DNA from: Ruegeria atlantica
GTDB taxonomy: Bacteria > Pseudomonadota > Alphaproteobacteria > Rhodobacterales > Rhodobacteraceae
Length of the DNA stretch: 64,000 nucleotides
Reading direction: 5' to 3'
Assembly: GCF_013032505.1 (NCBI RefSeq)
Contig: NZ_WQCG01000003.1
Span: forward strand, 496,001 to 560,000
Shown here: in pieces, positions 26,454 to 34,917 of the stretch
Layout: each line of letters starts with the position of its first letter
Numbering within the stretch: the first letter of the stretch is position 1
Translations under genes and position numbers: made by a program
The notes under the pieces: generated by a model
The model's input: only the letters and a program-made list of their open reading frames with translations
Database searches by the model: none
What the model was told of the DNA's origin: nothing

Positions 26454-27743
26454 TCAGTTCGGATCTTTGAATCCGCATTGTTCCTCTGACCTGTAAACGG
26501 TAAAAAGTTCCTTCGGTTCAGCTACGCCGCGCAACATATAGCGACCGACTGAGACAAGCTCTGAGGCGCAGGGTTGCGCCGCGCGGGCCACGTCGTCCGA
26601 AATCAAAATACGTTGCCCCAGCGACCGATGCATGCCGGCAATCCGCGCGGTTTGGTTGACGGTCGGTCCGATGACTGTGAAGTCCAACCGGTTCTCGGAT
26701 CCGATATTGCCATACAGAATCTCGCCTGCGTGCAACGCCAGTGTATAGTTCGACACAGGCAGACCATCATCAGTGCGTTGCGCGTTCAGGTCCGCCATTC
26801 TTTTCTGTAATTCAGCGACGGCCATCATTGCCGCCCGCGCGTCCGCATCGATCTCGCCCACATCGAACATGGCCATCAGCCCGTCCCCCATGAACTTGAG
26901 AATACTTCCACCGCATTGATGGACCACGTCAATCACAGCCGCCAGATACTCGTTCAGCATCTCGATCAGCGCATTACCCGGCAGATTTTCGGACAGGCTA
27001 GTGAACCCCTCAAGGTCAAAATTCCAGATTACTGCGTCGATCTGCTGAAGCGAACCACGCCTGATTTCGCCGGACAAAACACGACGGCCGGCATCACGGC
27101 CCAAATAGACGCGCATCAGGTCCTTCGAAATACGCTCGTTGTTGGCCGATTTCAAAGCCAGTCCAAGGTGCGGCAGGGCCGTATTGATCAGGGCCAAATC
27201 GCTGTCCTTGAACCCCTCGGGCGCATTAGACGTCCACGACAGCAATACACCGCTTACTGCCTCTTCGGCGTCTTTCGGCTGATTGTGCGTCGGAACGTTA
27301 AACGACACGCCCGTCGCGTAGTACTCGGTGGCACCATGTTCGCGCAGTTCATTCAGCAAAGGAAAACGGCTGGGTTGGTTCTGATCTACCAACCGTTCGT
27401 GAACGACGCTCAGGCCTTCATTCAGAACAGCAAAGAGAGGGCTGGCTCGCCATTGCTCGCTGGGCTGTTCCGAGTATTCAAACTTCTGATACTCGCCGCC
27501 TTTGCCGTGATACCAGCTATAGCCGGTGCCGCCATAAACCGGATGAAGGGTCGACTGGGCCGCATGAAATCGCATCAGAGGAACGCCCAGGTCGACCAGA
27601 CGATTACAGTACTCTTCCAGCAATTCTTCTTTCTCGACACCCTCAAGCCCGCGCGTCACCAGCCAGTTGATAAGATCGCTTGATTTTGCCACATCGGCAT
27701 CTGAGGTCGTCATGTTTTGTCCCATTTTTGTTCTGGGTCCCAT
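26454..27743 (-). CDS. class III adenylate/guanylate cyclase domain protein
   Basis: 429 residues. The N-terminal half (about 20-200) is a soluble sensor-like region without recognisable transmembrane helices. The C-terminal cyclase domain (about 225-400) keeps both metal-binding aspartates, in NFDLEGFTSLSE and KFMGDGLMAMF, and the RLDFTVIGPTVNQTARI block with Asn/Arg catalytic residues. It should make cAMP from ATP. Several ATGs lie close together (27743, 27725, 27713), so the exact start is unsure. The signal sensed is unknown. Confidence 0.85.
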   Translation of the reverse strand: MGPRTKMGQNMTTSDADVAKSSDLINWLVTRGLEGVEKEELLEEYCNRLVDLGVPLMRFHAAQSTLHPVYGGTGYSWYHGKGGEYQKFEYSEQPSEQWRASPLFAVLNEGLSVVHERLVDQNQPSRFPLLNELREHGATEYYATGVSFNVPTHNQPKDAEEAVSGVLLSWTSNAPEGFKDSDLALINTALPHLGLALKSANNERISKDLMRVYLGRDAGRRVLSGEIRRGSLQQIDAVIWNFDLEGFTSLSENLPGNALIEMLNEYLAAVIDVVHQCGGSILKFMGDGLMAMFDVGEIDADARAAMMAVAELQKRMADLNAQRTDDGLPVSNYTLALHAGEILYGNIGSENRLDFTVIGPTVNQTARIAGMHRSLGQRILISDDVARAAQPCASELVSVGRYMLRGVAEPKELFTVYRSEEQCGFKDPN

Positions 27744-27773
27744 CTGGGAACGACGACGGTGAATTACCAGTGC

Positions 27774-28226
27774 TCAATCCATATGAGCCAGGCGCCGAAG
27801 CATTTTGCGCAACAAAGCCGCCTCATCACGAGAAAACAGGCCAGCAAGCTTTGCATTATATGCCTCGGCCGCCTGGCGCAGGTCCGTATAAGCGGTCCGC
27901 CCCGTGGGTGTCAGCGTCAACCGTTCGACCCGGCGGTCGGATGTGTCGCGCATGCGGGTCAAGTATCGACGCTGCTCCAGTTTCGATACGGCGCGGCTGA
28001 CCTTGGTTTTGTGGATTCTGGCGCGCAAACCGATCTCTTTGGCCGTCATCTCACCGTAGTTTCCAAGATGAAACAGTACCCGCCATTCTGTTCGCAACAT
28101 TCCATAGCGGTCCTTATAGAGTTGCTGAAACTCCAGCGAACTCTCCTCGGCAGCTCGATTCAGCAGGTAAGGCAAGAAATCCTGCGGATCAAAGTCATCA
28201 TTTTTGGCTGTATTACTCTTTGTCAT
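27774..28226 (-). CDS. MarR-family regulator of the homogentisate genes
   Basis: 150 residues with a winged helix-turn-helix (EMTAKEIGLRARIHKTKVSR, wing TRMRDTSDRRVERLTLT). It is divergent from hmgA with 57 bp between starts, and an inverted repeat (28233-28250) sits in that gap. The simplest model is repression of hmgA and itself, relieved by an aromatic ligand. Homogentisate regulation by an IclR protein (HmgR) is known from Pseudomonas; a MarR in this role would be a different solution. Confidence 0.8.
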   Translation of the reverse strand: MTKSNTAKNDDFDPQDFLPYLLNRAAEESSLEFQQLYKDRYGMLRTEWRVLFHLGNYGEMTAKEIGLRARIHKTKVSRAVSKLEQRRYLTRMRDTSDRRVERLTLTPTGRTAYTDLRQAAEAYNAKLAGLFSRDEAALLRKMLRRLAHMD

Positions 28227-28232
28227 GCTTGT

Positions 28233-28250
28233 TAGTTACAAAATCAACTA
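28233..28250. promoter_or_regulatory. MarR operator candidate in the marR/hmgA gap
   Basis: TAGTT-ACAAAATC-AACTA is a perfect 5-bp inverted repeat with an AT-rich 8-bp centre, the size of typical MarR sites. It is 6 bp upstream of the marR start and 33 bp upstream of the hmgA start. Confidence 0.6.
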
Positions 28251-28283
28251 TTATCCGACAAGCAGCAAACGGAGGAACACGGA

Positions 28284-29639
28284 ATGAACCATCCGACGGA
28301 TCCGCATGAAATGACCCAAGCCAGCACGCCCGTTGGCACGCAAGCGGGCTATATGCCCGGCTTTGGAAATGATTTTGAGACCGAAGCCCTGCCCGGCGCG
28401 CTGCCGCAGGGGATGAACAGCCCGCAGCGCTGCAACTATGGTCTTTACGGTGAACAGCTTAGCGGCACCGCATTTACAGCCAACCCACCTGAGCGTACGT
28501 GGTGCTATCGCATCCGCCCATCGGTAAAGCATTCGCACCGTTACGAAAAAATCGACCTGCCGCACTGGAGATCAGCGCCTTGTGTCGACCCCGATGTGAT
28601 CAGCCTTGGGCAGTACCGTTGGGACGCGGTGCCTCATTCCGATGAGGGGCTGACATGGCTGACCGGTATGCGCACGATGACCACCGCAGGCGATGTGAAC
28701 ACCCAGGTTGGTATGGCCAGCCACATCTATCTGGTCACCGAATCGATGGTGGATGACTACTTCTTTTCGGCCGATTCCGAGATGTTGGTGGTGCCGCAGG
28801 AAGGCCGTCTGCGGTTTTCGACAGAACTGGGCATCATTGATCTTGAGCCTAAGGAAATCGCCATTCTTCCCCGCGGTCTGGTCTATCGGGTCGAAGTGCT
28901 GGAAGGCCCTGCACGCGGGTTTGTCTGCGAGAACTACGGGCAAAAGTTTGAATTGCCGGGACGCGGCCCGATCGGGGCGAACTGCATGGCCAATCCACGC
29001 GATTTCAAGGCTCCGGTCGCTGCGTTTGAAGATCGTGAGGCACCATCGACTGTTACTGTCAAATGGTGCGGGCAGTTCCATACCACGAAGATCGGTCAAA
29101 GCCCGCTGGACGTGGTGGCGTGGCACGGCAATTACGCGCCCTACAAATATGATCTGCGCACCTATTGCCCAGTCGGCGCGATCTTGTTCGACCACCCCGA
29201 TCCATCTATTTTTACCGTGCTCACCGCTCCTTCAGGCCAGCCGGGGACAGCCAATATCGACTTTGTCCTGTTCCGCGAACGCTGGATGGTAGCCGAGGAT
29301 ACTTTCCGCCCGCCCTGGTATCACAAGAACATCATGTCCGAGTTGATGGGCAACATTTACGGCCAGTACGACGCCAAACCGCAGGGCTTTGTTCCCGGCG
29401 GGATGAGCCTTCACAACATGATGCTGCCGCACGGGCCGGATCGGGAAGCATTTGAGAAAGCCTCAAACTCCAACTTGGGGCCGGATAAATTGGACAACAC
29501 GATGTCCTTTATGTTCGAAACCCGCTTCCCGCAGCACCTGACACCATTTGCAGCCAACGAAGCCCCGTTGCAGGATGACTACATCGACTGCTGGACGTCG
29601 CTTGAAAAAAAGTTCGACGGCACACCGGGCAAGAAGTGA
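28284..29639 (+). CDS. hmgA: homogentisate 1,2-dioxygenase
   Basis: 451 residues, cuts the ring of homogentisate to maleylacetoacetate in tyrosine and phenylacetate-type degradation. The non-haem iron ligands are H347 and E353 in [14 protein letters not shown] and H383 in [13 protein letters not shown]. The start of the protein ([20 protein letters not shown]) is family-typical, and so is length. ACGGAGGAACACGGA precedes the ATG. First gene of the plus-strand operon. Confidence 0.97.
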   Translation: MNHPTDPHEMTQASTPVGTQAGYMPGFGNDFETEALPGALPQGMNSPQRCNYGLYGEQLSGTAFTANPPERTWCYRIRPSVKHSHRYEKIDLPHWRSAPCVDPDVISLGQYRWDAVPHSDEGLTWLTGMRTMTTAGDVNTQVGMASHIYLVTESMVDDYFFSADSEMLVVPQEGRLRFSTELGIIDLEPKEIAILPRGLVYRVEVLEGPARGFVCENYGQKFELPGRGPIGANCMANPRDFKAPVAAFEDREAPSTVTVKWCGQFHTTKIGQSPLDVVAWHGNYAPYKYDLRTYCPVGAILFDHPDPSIFTVLTAPSGQPGTANIDFVLFRERWMVAEDTFRPPWYHKNIMSELMGNIYGQYDAKPQGFVPGGMSLHNMMLPHGPDREAFEKASNSNLGPDKLDNTMSFMFETRFPQHLTPFAANEAPLQDDYIDCWTSLEKKFDGTPGKK

Positions 29640-29661
29640 CACCCAAAAGAGGTCTGAATAA

Positions 29662-30918
29662 ATGCCATTGATGAAATCCTGGGTAGCTTCGGCCAACGAC
29701 GCCGATCACCCGTTTCCCCTGAACAACCTGCCTTACGGTGTTTTCTCGACCGAAGGCGGCGATCCGCGCTGTGGCGTCGCGATTGGTGACATGATCTTGG
29801 ATGTCACCGCCGCTGAGACCAATGGTCTAATAGAACTGGCCGACGAGCCGCTCTTTGACCTGCCCTTCTGGAACCCTTTGATGGAGGAAGGTCCCGCGGT
29901 TTGGGCCGCATTGCGCAACCGTTTGACCACGTTGTTGGCTGACAGGGCCGAAGAACAGGAGCAGGTTGAGCCGCTGCTTGTCGCCCAAAGCGAAGCAGAA
30001 ATGCATCTGCCATTTGCCGTCAGCGAATACACAGACTTCTATGCCGGGCGCTACCATGCGCAAAACGTGGGCACCATGTTCCGCGGGCCGGAAAACGCCC
30101 TGCCCCCGAACTGGTTGCACATTCCTATCGGCTATAACGGCCGAGCATCTTCGGTTGTTGTGTCGGACACGAGTATTCGCCGACCATGGGGTCAGCTGAA
30201 ATCACCCGATCATGATCGCCCCACTTTTTTGCCCAGCCGCCGCTTTGACATCGAGCTTGAGATGGGTGCGATTGTCGGGACGCCCTCGGACGGCCCCATT
30301 TCCGTTCAGGAGGCTGACGACAACATCTTTGGTTACGTTTTGCTGAACGACTGGTCCGCACGCGATATCCAGGCATGGGAGTATCAACCGCTGGGGCCGT
30401 TTCAGGCCAAAGCCACTGCCACGTCGATTAGCCCGTGGATCGTGACCAAAGCTGCATTGGAGCCCTTTCGATGCGACACGCCTGCGCGCGAATTCGAGCT
30501 TCTGGACCACCTGAAAGATTGTGGCCCGATGCTGTATGACATTGGTCTTGAAGTCACGATGGCACCTGACGGCAAGGACGCTTCAACGATTGCGCGGACG
30601 AATTACAAGGAAATGTATTATTCGGCAGCACAGCAATTGGCGCACCATTCAACTTCGGGCTGCCCGATGAACACCGGCGATCTGTTGGGGTCTGGCACGA
30701 TTTCCGGACCCACCAAGCCAGAGCGGGGCTCGCTTCTGGAACTCAGCTGGGGTGGGAAAGAGCCGCTAACCCTGGATACCGGCGAAACCCGTACATTTAT
30801 CGAGGATGGCGACACGCTGACCCTGAAAGGTGCCGCTAAGGGCGACGGTTACACCATTGGATTTGGCGACTGCGTCGGGACCGTGCTGCCCGCCCTAAAA
30901 AACCCGTACACCCGATAA
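29662..30918 (+). CDS. fahA: fumarylacetoacetase
   Basis: 418 residues. Hydrolyses fumarylacetoacetate to fumarate and acetoacetate, the last step of tyrosine catabolism. FAH core: TDFYAGRYHAQNVGTMFRG (Asp/His), FDIELEMGAIVG (metal-binding Glu), LLNDWSARDIQAWEYQPLG and GCPMNTGDLLGSGTISG. 22 bp after hmgA and 10 bp before the MBL-fold gene. Confidence 0.96.
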   Translation: MPLMKSWVASANDADHPFPLNNLPYGVFSTEGGDPRCGVAIGDMILDVTAAETNGLIELADEPLFDLPFWNPLMEEGPAVWAALRNRLTTLLADRAEEQEQVEPLLVAQSEAEMHLPFAVSEYTDFYAGRYHAQNVGTMFRGPENALPPNWLHIPIGYNGRASSVVVSDTSIRRPWGQLKSPDHDRPTFLPSRRFDIELEMGAIVGTPSDGPISVQEADDNIFGYVLLNDWSARDIQAWEYQPLGPFQAKATATSISPWIVTKAALEPFRCDTPAREFELLDHLKDCGPMLYDIGLEVTMAPDGKDASTIARTNYKEMYYSAAQQLAHHSTSGCPMNTGDLLGSGTISGPTKPERGSLLELSWGGKEPLTLDTGETRTFIEDGDTLTLKGAAKGDGYTIGFGDCVGTVLPALKNPYTR

Positions 30919-30928
30919 GGAGCTTACC

Positions 30929-31879
30929 ATGGCCAAGGCATTCGCGTCCCAGGCGGATATGTCGGAAAAGAAGATCTCTTTCACCGAGGTCGGCGAGGGC
31001 CTTTATGCCTTCACCGCCGAGGGTGACCCGAATTCCGGCGTCATCGTCGGCGATGACAGCGTGATGATCGTCGAAGCGCAGGCGACCCCGCGCCTGGCCA
31101 ACAAGGTGATCGAATGTGTGCGGTCCGTCACCGACAAACCGATCACCCACGTTGCGCTGACCCACTATCACGCGGTTCGCGTACTGGGTGCCAGTGCGTT
31201 TGGTGCGCAACAGATCCTGATGTCGGACATGGCGCGCGCCATGGTCGTTGAACGCGGGCAAGAGGACTGGGACAGCGAGTTTCAGCGTTTCCCGCGCCTG
31301 TTTGAAGGCCATGAAAGTATCCCCGGCCTGACCTGGCCCACCACCACATTCAGTGACACAATGACGGTTTATCTGGGTAATCGTCGGGTCGATCTTATGC
31401 ATTTGGGCCGCGCCCACACCGCAGGCGATATCGTCATTCACGTGCCCGACCAGAATGTCATGTTCACCGGTGACATCGTCGAATACCACTCGGCCTGTTA
31501 TTGCGGCGACGGGCATTTCAGCGATTGGGGCGATACGCTGGACGAGATCCAGTGGTTCGACGTCGACGCCATCGCGCCCGGGCGTGGTGACGCTTTGGTC
31601 GGCAGAGACATGGTGAACGCCGCCATCGAAAACACACGCGACTTCGTCGAAAGCACCTATCGGCCCGCCGCAAAGGTTGCAGCCCGTGGCGGGTCTCTGA
31701 AAGAGGCATGGGACGCGGTACGCGCCGAATGCGATCCGAAATTCGCAGATTATGCGATCTATGAACACTGCCTGCCCTTCAACGTTGCCCGCGCCTATGA
31801 CGAAGCCCGCGGTATCGACACGCCCCGGATCTGGACCGCCCAGCGCGACTTGGAGACGTGGGAGGCCCTGCAGGGCTGA
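30929..31879 (+). CDS. MBL-fold protein with a degenerate metal motif
   Basis: 316 residues of metallo-beta-lactamase fold. The usual HxHxDH motif reads H79-Y-H81-A-V-R84, so the Asp and last His of the second metal site are replaced by Val and Arg. H163 (RAHTAGDIVIH) and D182 (FTGDIVEY) remain. A one-metal hydrolase or non-catalytic protein is possible. A C-terminal helical domain (about 250-316) follows. It lies in the homogentisate operon after fahA, so it may handle a thioester, lactone or related side product. Substrate unknown. Confidence 0.8.
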   Translation: MAKAFASQADMSEKKISFTEVGEGLYAFTAEGDPNSGVIVGDDSVMIVEAQATPRLANKVIECVRSVTDKPITHVALTHYHAVRVLGASAFGAQQILMSDMARAMVVERGQEDWDSEFQRFPRLFEGHESIPGLTWPTTTFSDTMTVYLGNRRVDLMHLGRAHTAGDIVIHVPDQNVMFTGDIVEYHSACYCGDGHFSDWGDTLDEIQWFDVDAIAPGRGDALVGRDMVNAAIENTRDFVESTYRPAAKVAARGGSLKEAWDAVRAECDPKFADYAIYEHCLPFNVARAYDEARGIDTPRIWTAQRDLETWEALQG

Positions 31880-31909
31880 AGAAGACGGGCAAACTTGATC
31901 CAGATCGTT

Positions 31910-31968
31910 TTGCACAGGGGAAATAGGTGGAATTATAGGGCAAGACCTTCTGGCGCACATGTGCCAGA
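31910..31968 (+). promoter_or_regulatory. promoter and operator candidate before the flavin hydroxylase
   Basis: TTGCAC (31910-31915), 18-bp spacer, TATAGG (31934-31939), then an inverted repeat TCTGGC-GCACATGT-GCCAGA (31949-31968) just downstream of the predicted start site. This suggests that the second half of the island has its own regulated promoter. Confidence 0.45.
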
Positions 31969-32017
31969 GGGCGGGATTTAGTGCGCCCACGGCGCCTGAG
32001 TATTGGGGGGAGAGCCC

Positions 32018-33628
32018 ATGAACAAGATTTTCGAAGTTCCACTCTATGCCTACCAACGCAGCCCGGATCAGGACACGGCAAGCTCGGTACGACACAAGGT
32101 TATCGTGATTGGCGCCGGCCCGGTTGGGTTGGCCGCAGCCATTGATCTGGCCCAGAAAGGGGTCCCTGTCGTCGTGCTGGACGACAATGACAAGGTTAGT
32201 TTTGGTAGCCGCGCGATCTGCTTTTCACAGCGGTCTCTGGAAATCGCCGACCGTCTGGGCGCCGGGGGTAAGTTGGTCGATAAAGGCGTGCTGTGGGATG
32301 CCGGCAAAGTCTTTTTTGACAACCGCCAGGTCTATGAGTTTCACCTGCAACCCGACGCGGGCTATGCGCACCCGGCCTTCATCAACCTGCAACAATACTA
32401 TTTTGAAAAAGCGCTAGTTGAACGGGTACGGGAATTGCAGGCCGAGGGCGCGCCGATTGAAATTCGCGGCCAGAACAAGGTCGAAGCCGTCGGTACCCAC
32501 AACGATCACGTCAAGCTTGAAGTCGAAACTCCCGAAGGCCCCTATAACGTTGAGGCGGATTGGCTGATTGCCTGTGACGGTGCAAACTCGCCTACCCGCC
32601 GCATGCTCGGTCTGGATTTCGAAGGCCGCGTATTCGAAGACAACTTTCTGATCGCTGACGTAGTGATGCAGGCGGACTTCCCGACCGAACGCTGGTTCTG
32701 GTTCGATCCGCCGTTCAATCGCGGACAGTCTGCCCTGCTACACAAGCAACCAGACAACGTGTGGCGGATCGACCTGCAACTGGGCAGGGACATCGACCCC
32801 GAGCAGGAAAAACAACCTGAAAACGTGATCCCTCGCCTGAAGGAGATGCTGGGCGAAGAGATCAATTTCGAACTTGAATGGGTCTCTATCTACACGTTCC
32901 AATGCCGTCGAATGGAGCGGTTCCGCCATGGTCGCGTTTTGTTTGCAGGCGACAGCGCCCATCAGGTCAGCCCCTTTGGCGCGCGCGGGGCCAACTCTGG
33001 TCTGCAGGACACAGACAACCTGTGCTGGAAACTAAAGATGGTTATAGACGGCGAAGCGCCCGAGCTTTTGCTGGACAGCTACAACCGCGAACGGGTCGAA
33101 GCAGCGGATGAGAACATCCGCATGTCCACCCTATCGACGGAATTTATCACGCCCAAATCCGAAATGTCGCGCCTTTTGCGGGATGCGGTTTTGGACCTCA
33201 GCGAGCACTACGCGTTTGCGCGCCCGCTGGTCAATTCCGGCCGGTTGAGCACACCATGCGCATATTCCGGATCATCGCTGAGTTCTGCGGATGCTCTGAC
33301 CGGGCCAGAGATTACACGCCCCGGTTCCGCCTGCCCGGACGCGCCTTTGGGTGATGAGTTTTTGCTGCCCAAGTTGGCCGGGAAATTCACTTTATTGACG
33401 ATAGATGCGGACGCCCCTGAAAGCCTCGAAGAAGGCGGCGTTACGGCCACGCGACTGGCCCTCTCTGTCAAGGATGACCTGACTTTGGAGCTGAAACGCA
33501 GGTATCTGGGCGATGCCCCGGGTGCGGTTTATCTGATCCGACCTGACCAGCACGTCGCCGCGCGCCGCGACACGTTCGAAGAAAACGCATTCCGGCAGGC
33601 GATCCGCCGGGCAACCGGCAAGGAATAA
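32018..33628 (+). CDS. FAD-dependent aromatic hydroxylase
   Basis: 536 residues from the ATG at 32018 (GGGGGGAGAG upstream). Class A flavin monooxygenase of the MhpA/PheA type: dinucleotide-binding VIVIGAGPVGLAAA (about 30-43), DG motif ACDGANSPTRRMLG, and GD motif VLFAGDSAHQVSPFGARGAN. A C-terminal thioredoxin-like region follows residue 430. It is followed 5 bp later by a small DUF2783 protein. This pairing recalls MhaA/MhaB, which make homogentisate from 3-hydroxyphenylacetate in Pseudomonas putida; that role is inferred from context. Confidence 0.8.
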   Translation: MNKIFEVPLYAYQRSPDQDTASSVRHKVIVIGAGPVGLAAAIDLAQKGVPVVVLDDNDKVSFGSRAICFSQRSLEIADRLGAGGKLVDKGVLWDAGKVFFDNRQVYEFHLQPDAGYAHPAFINLQQYYFEKALVERVRELQAEGAPIEIRGQNKVEAVGTHNDHVKLEVETPEGPYNVEADWLIACDGANSPTRRMLGLDFEGRVFEDNFLIADVVMQADFPTERWFWFDPPFNRGQSALLHKQPDNVWRIDLQLGRDIDPEQEKQPENVIPRLKEMLGEEINFELEWVSIYTFQCRRMERFRHGRVLFAGDSAHQVSPFGARGANSGLQDTDNLCWKLKMVIDGEAPELLLDSYNRERVEAADENIRMSTLSTEFITPKSEMSRLLRDAVLDLSEHYAFARPLVNSGRLSTPCAYSGSSLSSADALTGPEITRPGSACPDAPLGDEFLLPKLAGKFTLLTIDADAPESLEEGGVTATRLALSVKDDLTLELKRRYLGDAPGAVYLIRPDQHVAARRDTFEENAFRQAIRRATGKE

Positions 33629-33633
33629 GCGAC

Positions 33634-33831
33634 ATGACCGACCTGATCCTCACCCCAAATCTGGACAATGCAGACGGTTTTTATGCCGATCTGGTGGCCG
33701 CCCATGACGGGCTGGATAAAGCCGACAGCGACGCCCTGAACGCACGTCTGGTTCTGGTTCTGGCCAATCACATCGGAAATGCAAAAGTGTTGTCTAGCGC
33801 CTTGAAAGCCGCCACGCTCAAAGACACCTGA
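33634..33831 (+). CDS. DUF2783 small protein, putative hydroxylase partner
   Basis: 65 residues, mostly helical and acidic (LDNADGFYADLVAAHDGLDKADSD). It starts 5 bp after the flavin hydroxylase. DUF2783 proteins sit beside such hydroxylases. Role as a small coupling protein is suggested by analogy with MhaB. No catalytic residues evident. Confidence 0.65.
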   Translation: MTDLILTPNLDNADGFYADLVAAHDGLDKADSDALNARLVLVLANHIGNAKVLSSALKAATLKDT

Positions 33832-33849
33832 CGAACGGAGGAGGCGGAG

Positions 33850-34488
33850 ATGAGCGGCGTGGTATTGTACGATTACTCGCGGTCTTCGGCCAGCTACCGG
33901 GTGCGGATCGCGCTGAATCTGGCCGGGATCAACTATCGCGCCGTGCCAATTGATCTGAGTATGGGCGAACAAAGGTCGGACAGTCATTTGGCCCGTAACC
34001 CGCAGGGACTGGTGCCAGTGCTCGACATTGACGGGCTACGACTGACACAATCACTGTCTATAATCGACTACCTTGACCAAACGCGAGGCCTTGGGTTGCT
34101 GCCTGCGGAACCGGCGGTGCGGGCGCACGCGCTGGCACTGGCGCAGTCCATCGCCGTAGATGTGCATCCGGTCTGCAACTTGTCCGTTGCGCAATATGCC
34201 ACCACACTCAGTGATGATGCCGAGGGCATGCCCGGCGACTGGATGCGCCATTTCATCCGCCCCGGCCTGCTGGCTTTTGAGGCCCTCCTGAAGGGTTTTG
34301 AACAAGCGCCCTTCTGCACAGGGACCAAGCCTGGGTTGGCCGATGTTTGTCTGGTGCCCCAGTTGTACAACGCGCGCCGCTGGGGCGTGGATTTATCCGA
34401 ATTGCCTCGCGTTCTACGCGTCGAGGCCGAATGTATCAATCACCCCGCCTTTGCCGCGGCGCACCCGGACGCTAGTGCACAGACATGA
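33850..34488 (+). CDS. maiA: maleylacetoacetate isomerase (zeta-class GST)
   Basis: 212 residues. Isomerises maleylacetoacetate to fumarylacetoacetate with glutathione. The signature SSASYRVRIALNLAGINY (12-29) holds the active-site Ser pair (SSxS..R), with Ala where most have Cys. The C-terminal helical GST domain is complete (FCTGTKPGLADVCLVPQLYNA). It completes the pathway with hmgA and fahA. 19 bp after the DUF2783 gene, with GGAGGAGGC before the ATG. Confidence 0.93.
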   Translation: MSGVVLYDYSRSSASYRVRIALNLAGINYRAVPIDLSMGEQRSDSHLARNPQGLVPVLDIDGLRLTQSLSIIDYLDQTRGLGLLPAEPAVRAHALALAQSIAVDVHPVCNLSVAQYATTLSDDAEGMPGDWMRHFIRPGLLAFEALLKGFEQAPFCTGTKPGLADVCLVPQLYNARRWGVDLSELPRVLRVEAECINHPAFAAAHPDASAQT

Positions 34489-34575
34489 CCCCGTGCACAG
34501 TAACTGTGTGCGTCTGCAAATGGCCAACCCCCACGATTACTCCTACTTTCTGTGAAACGGTTGCAGGAGGCTTTC

Positions 34576-34917
34576 ATGCCAGAGATCACCGGGTATCATG
34601 CCCATGTCTATTTCGAGGCCGACACACAAGGCATTGCCCTACAGGTTTGCGAGCAGGCCTCCCGCCTGTTTCCCGTAAAAATGGGGCGCATGCACACCAA
34701 AAATGTCGGTCCGCATCCACGGTGGAGTTGCCAGCTGGGCTTTGGCCCCGACGCTTTTGATCAAGTAATCCCCTGGCTGATGCTGAACCGACAGGGCCTG
34801 ACCATTTTCACCCACCCTGAAACCGGCGATCATCTCGCGGATCATCGGGACCGGGCCATCTGGATGGGTGAAATGCTGGATCTTGATCTGTCGATCTTTG
34901 ATAAGGTGAGCGTTTAA
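34576..34917 (+). CDS. DOPA 4,5-dioxygenase-like protein
   Basis: 113 residues from the ATG at 34576 (GCAGGAGG upstream). Short ferredoxin-like protein of the DOPA_dioxygen family: GYHAHVYFEAD with H8 and H10, MHTKNVGPHPRWSCQ with H40 and H47, and FTHPETGDHLADH with H80, H86, H90. Relatives open the ring of L-DOPA or similar catechols; others are uncharacterised. A CACAGT-A-ACTGTG palindrome lies at 34496-34508, just upstream. It shares the strand of the homogentisate genes but has its own gap, so separate control is possible. Confidence 0.75.
   Translation: MPEITGYHAHVYFEADTQGIALQVCEQASRLFPVKMGRMHTKNVGPHPRWSCQLGFGPDAFDQVIPWLMLNRQGLTIFTHPETGDHLADHRDRAIWMGEMLDLDLSIFDKVSV

Noticed and set aside
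30836..32095. Long minus-strand reading frame (about 419 codons) opposite fahA and the MBL gene
   Set aside because: Antisense shadow of GC-rich codons; no domain, no ribosome-binding site, and the plus-strand genes are clear.
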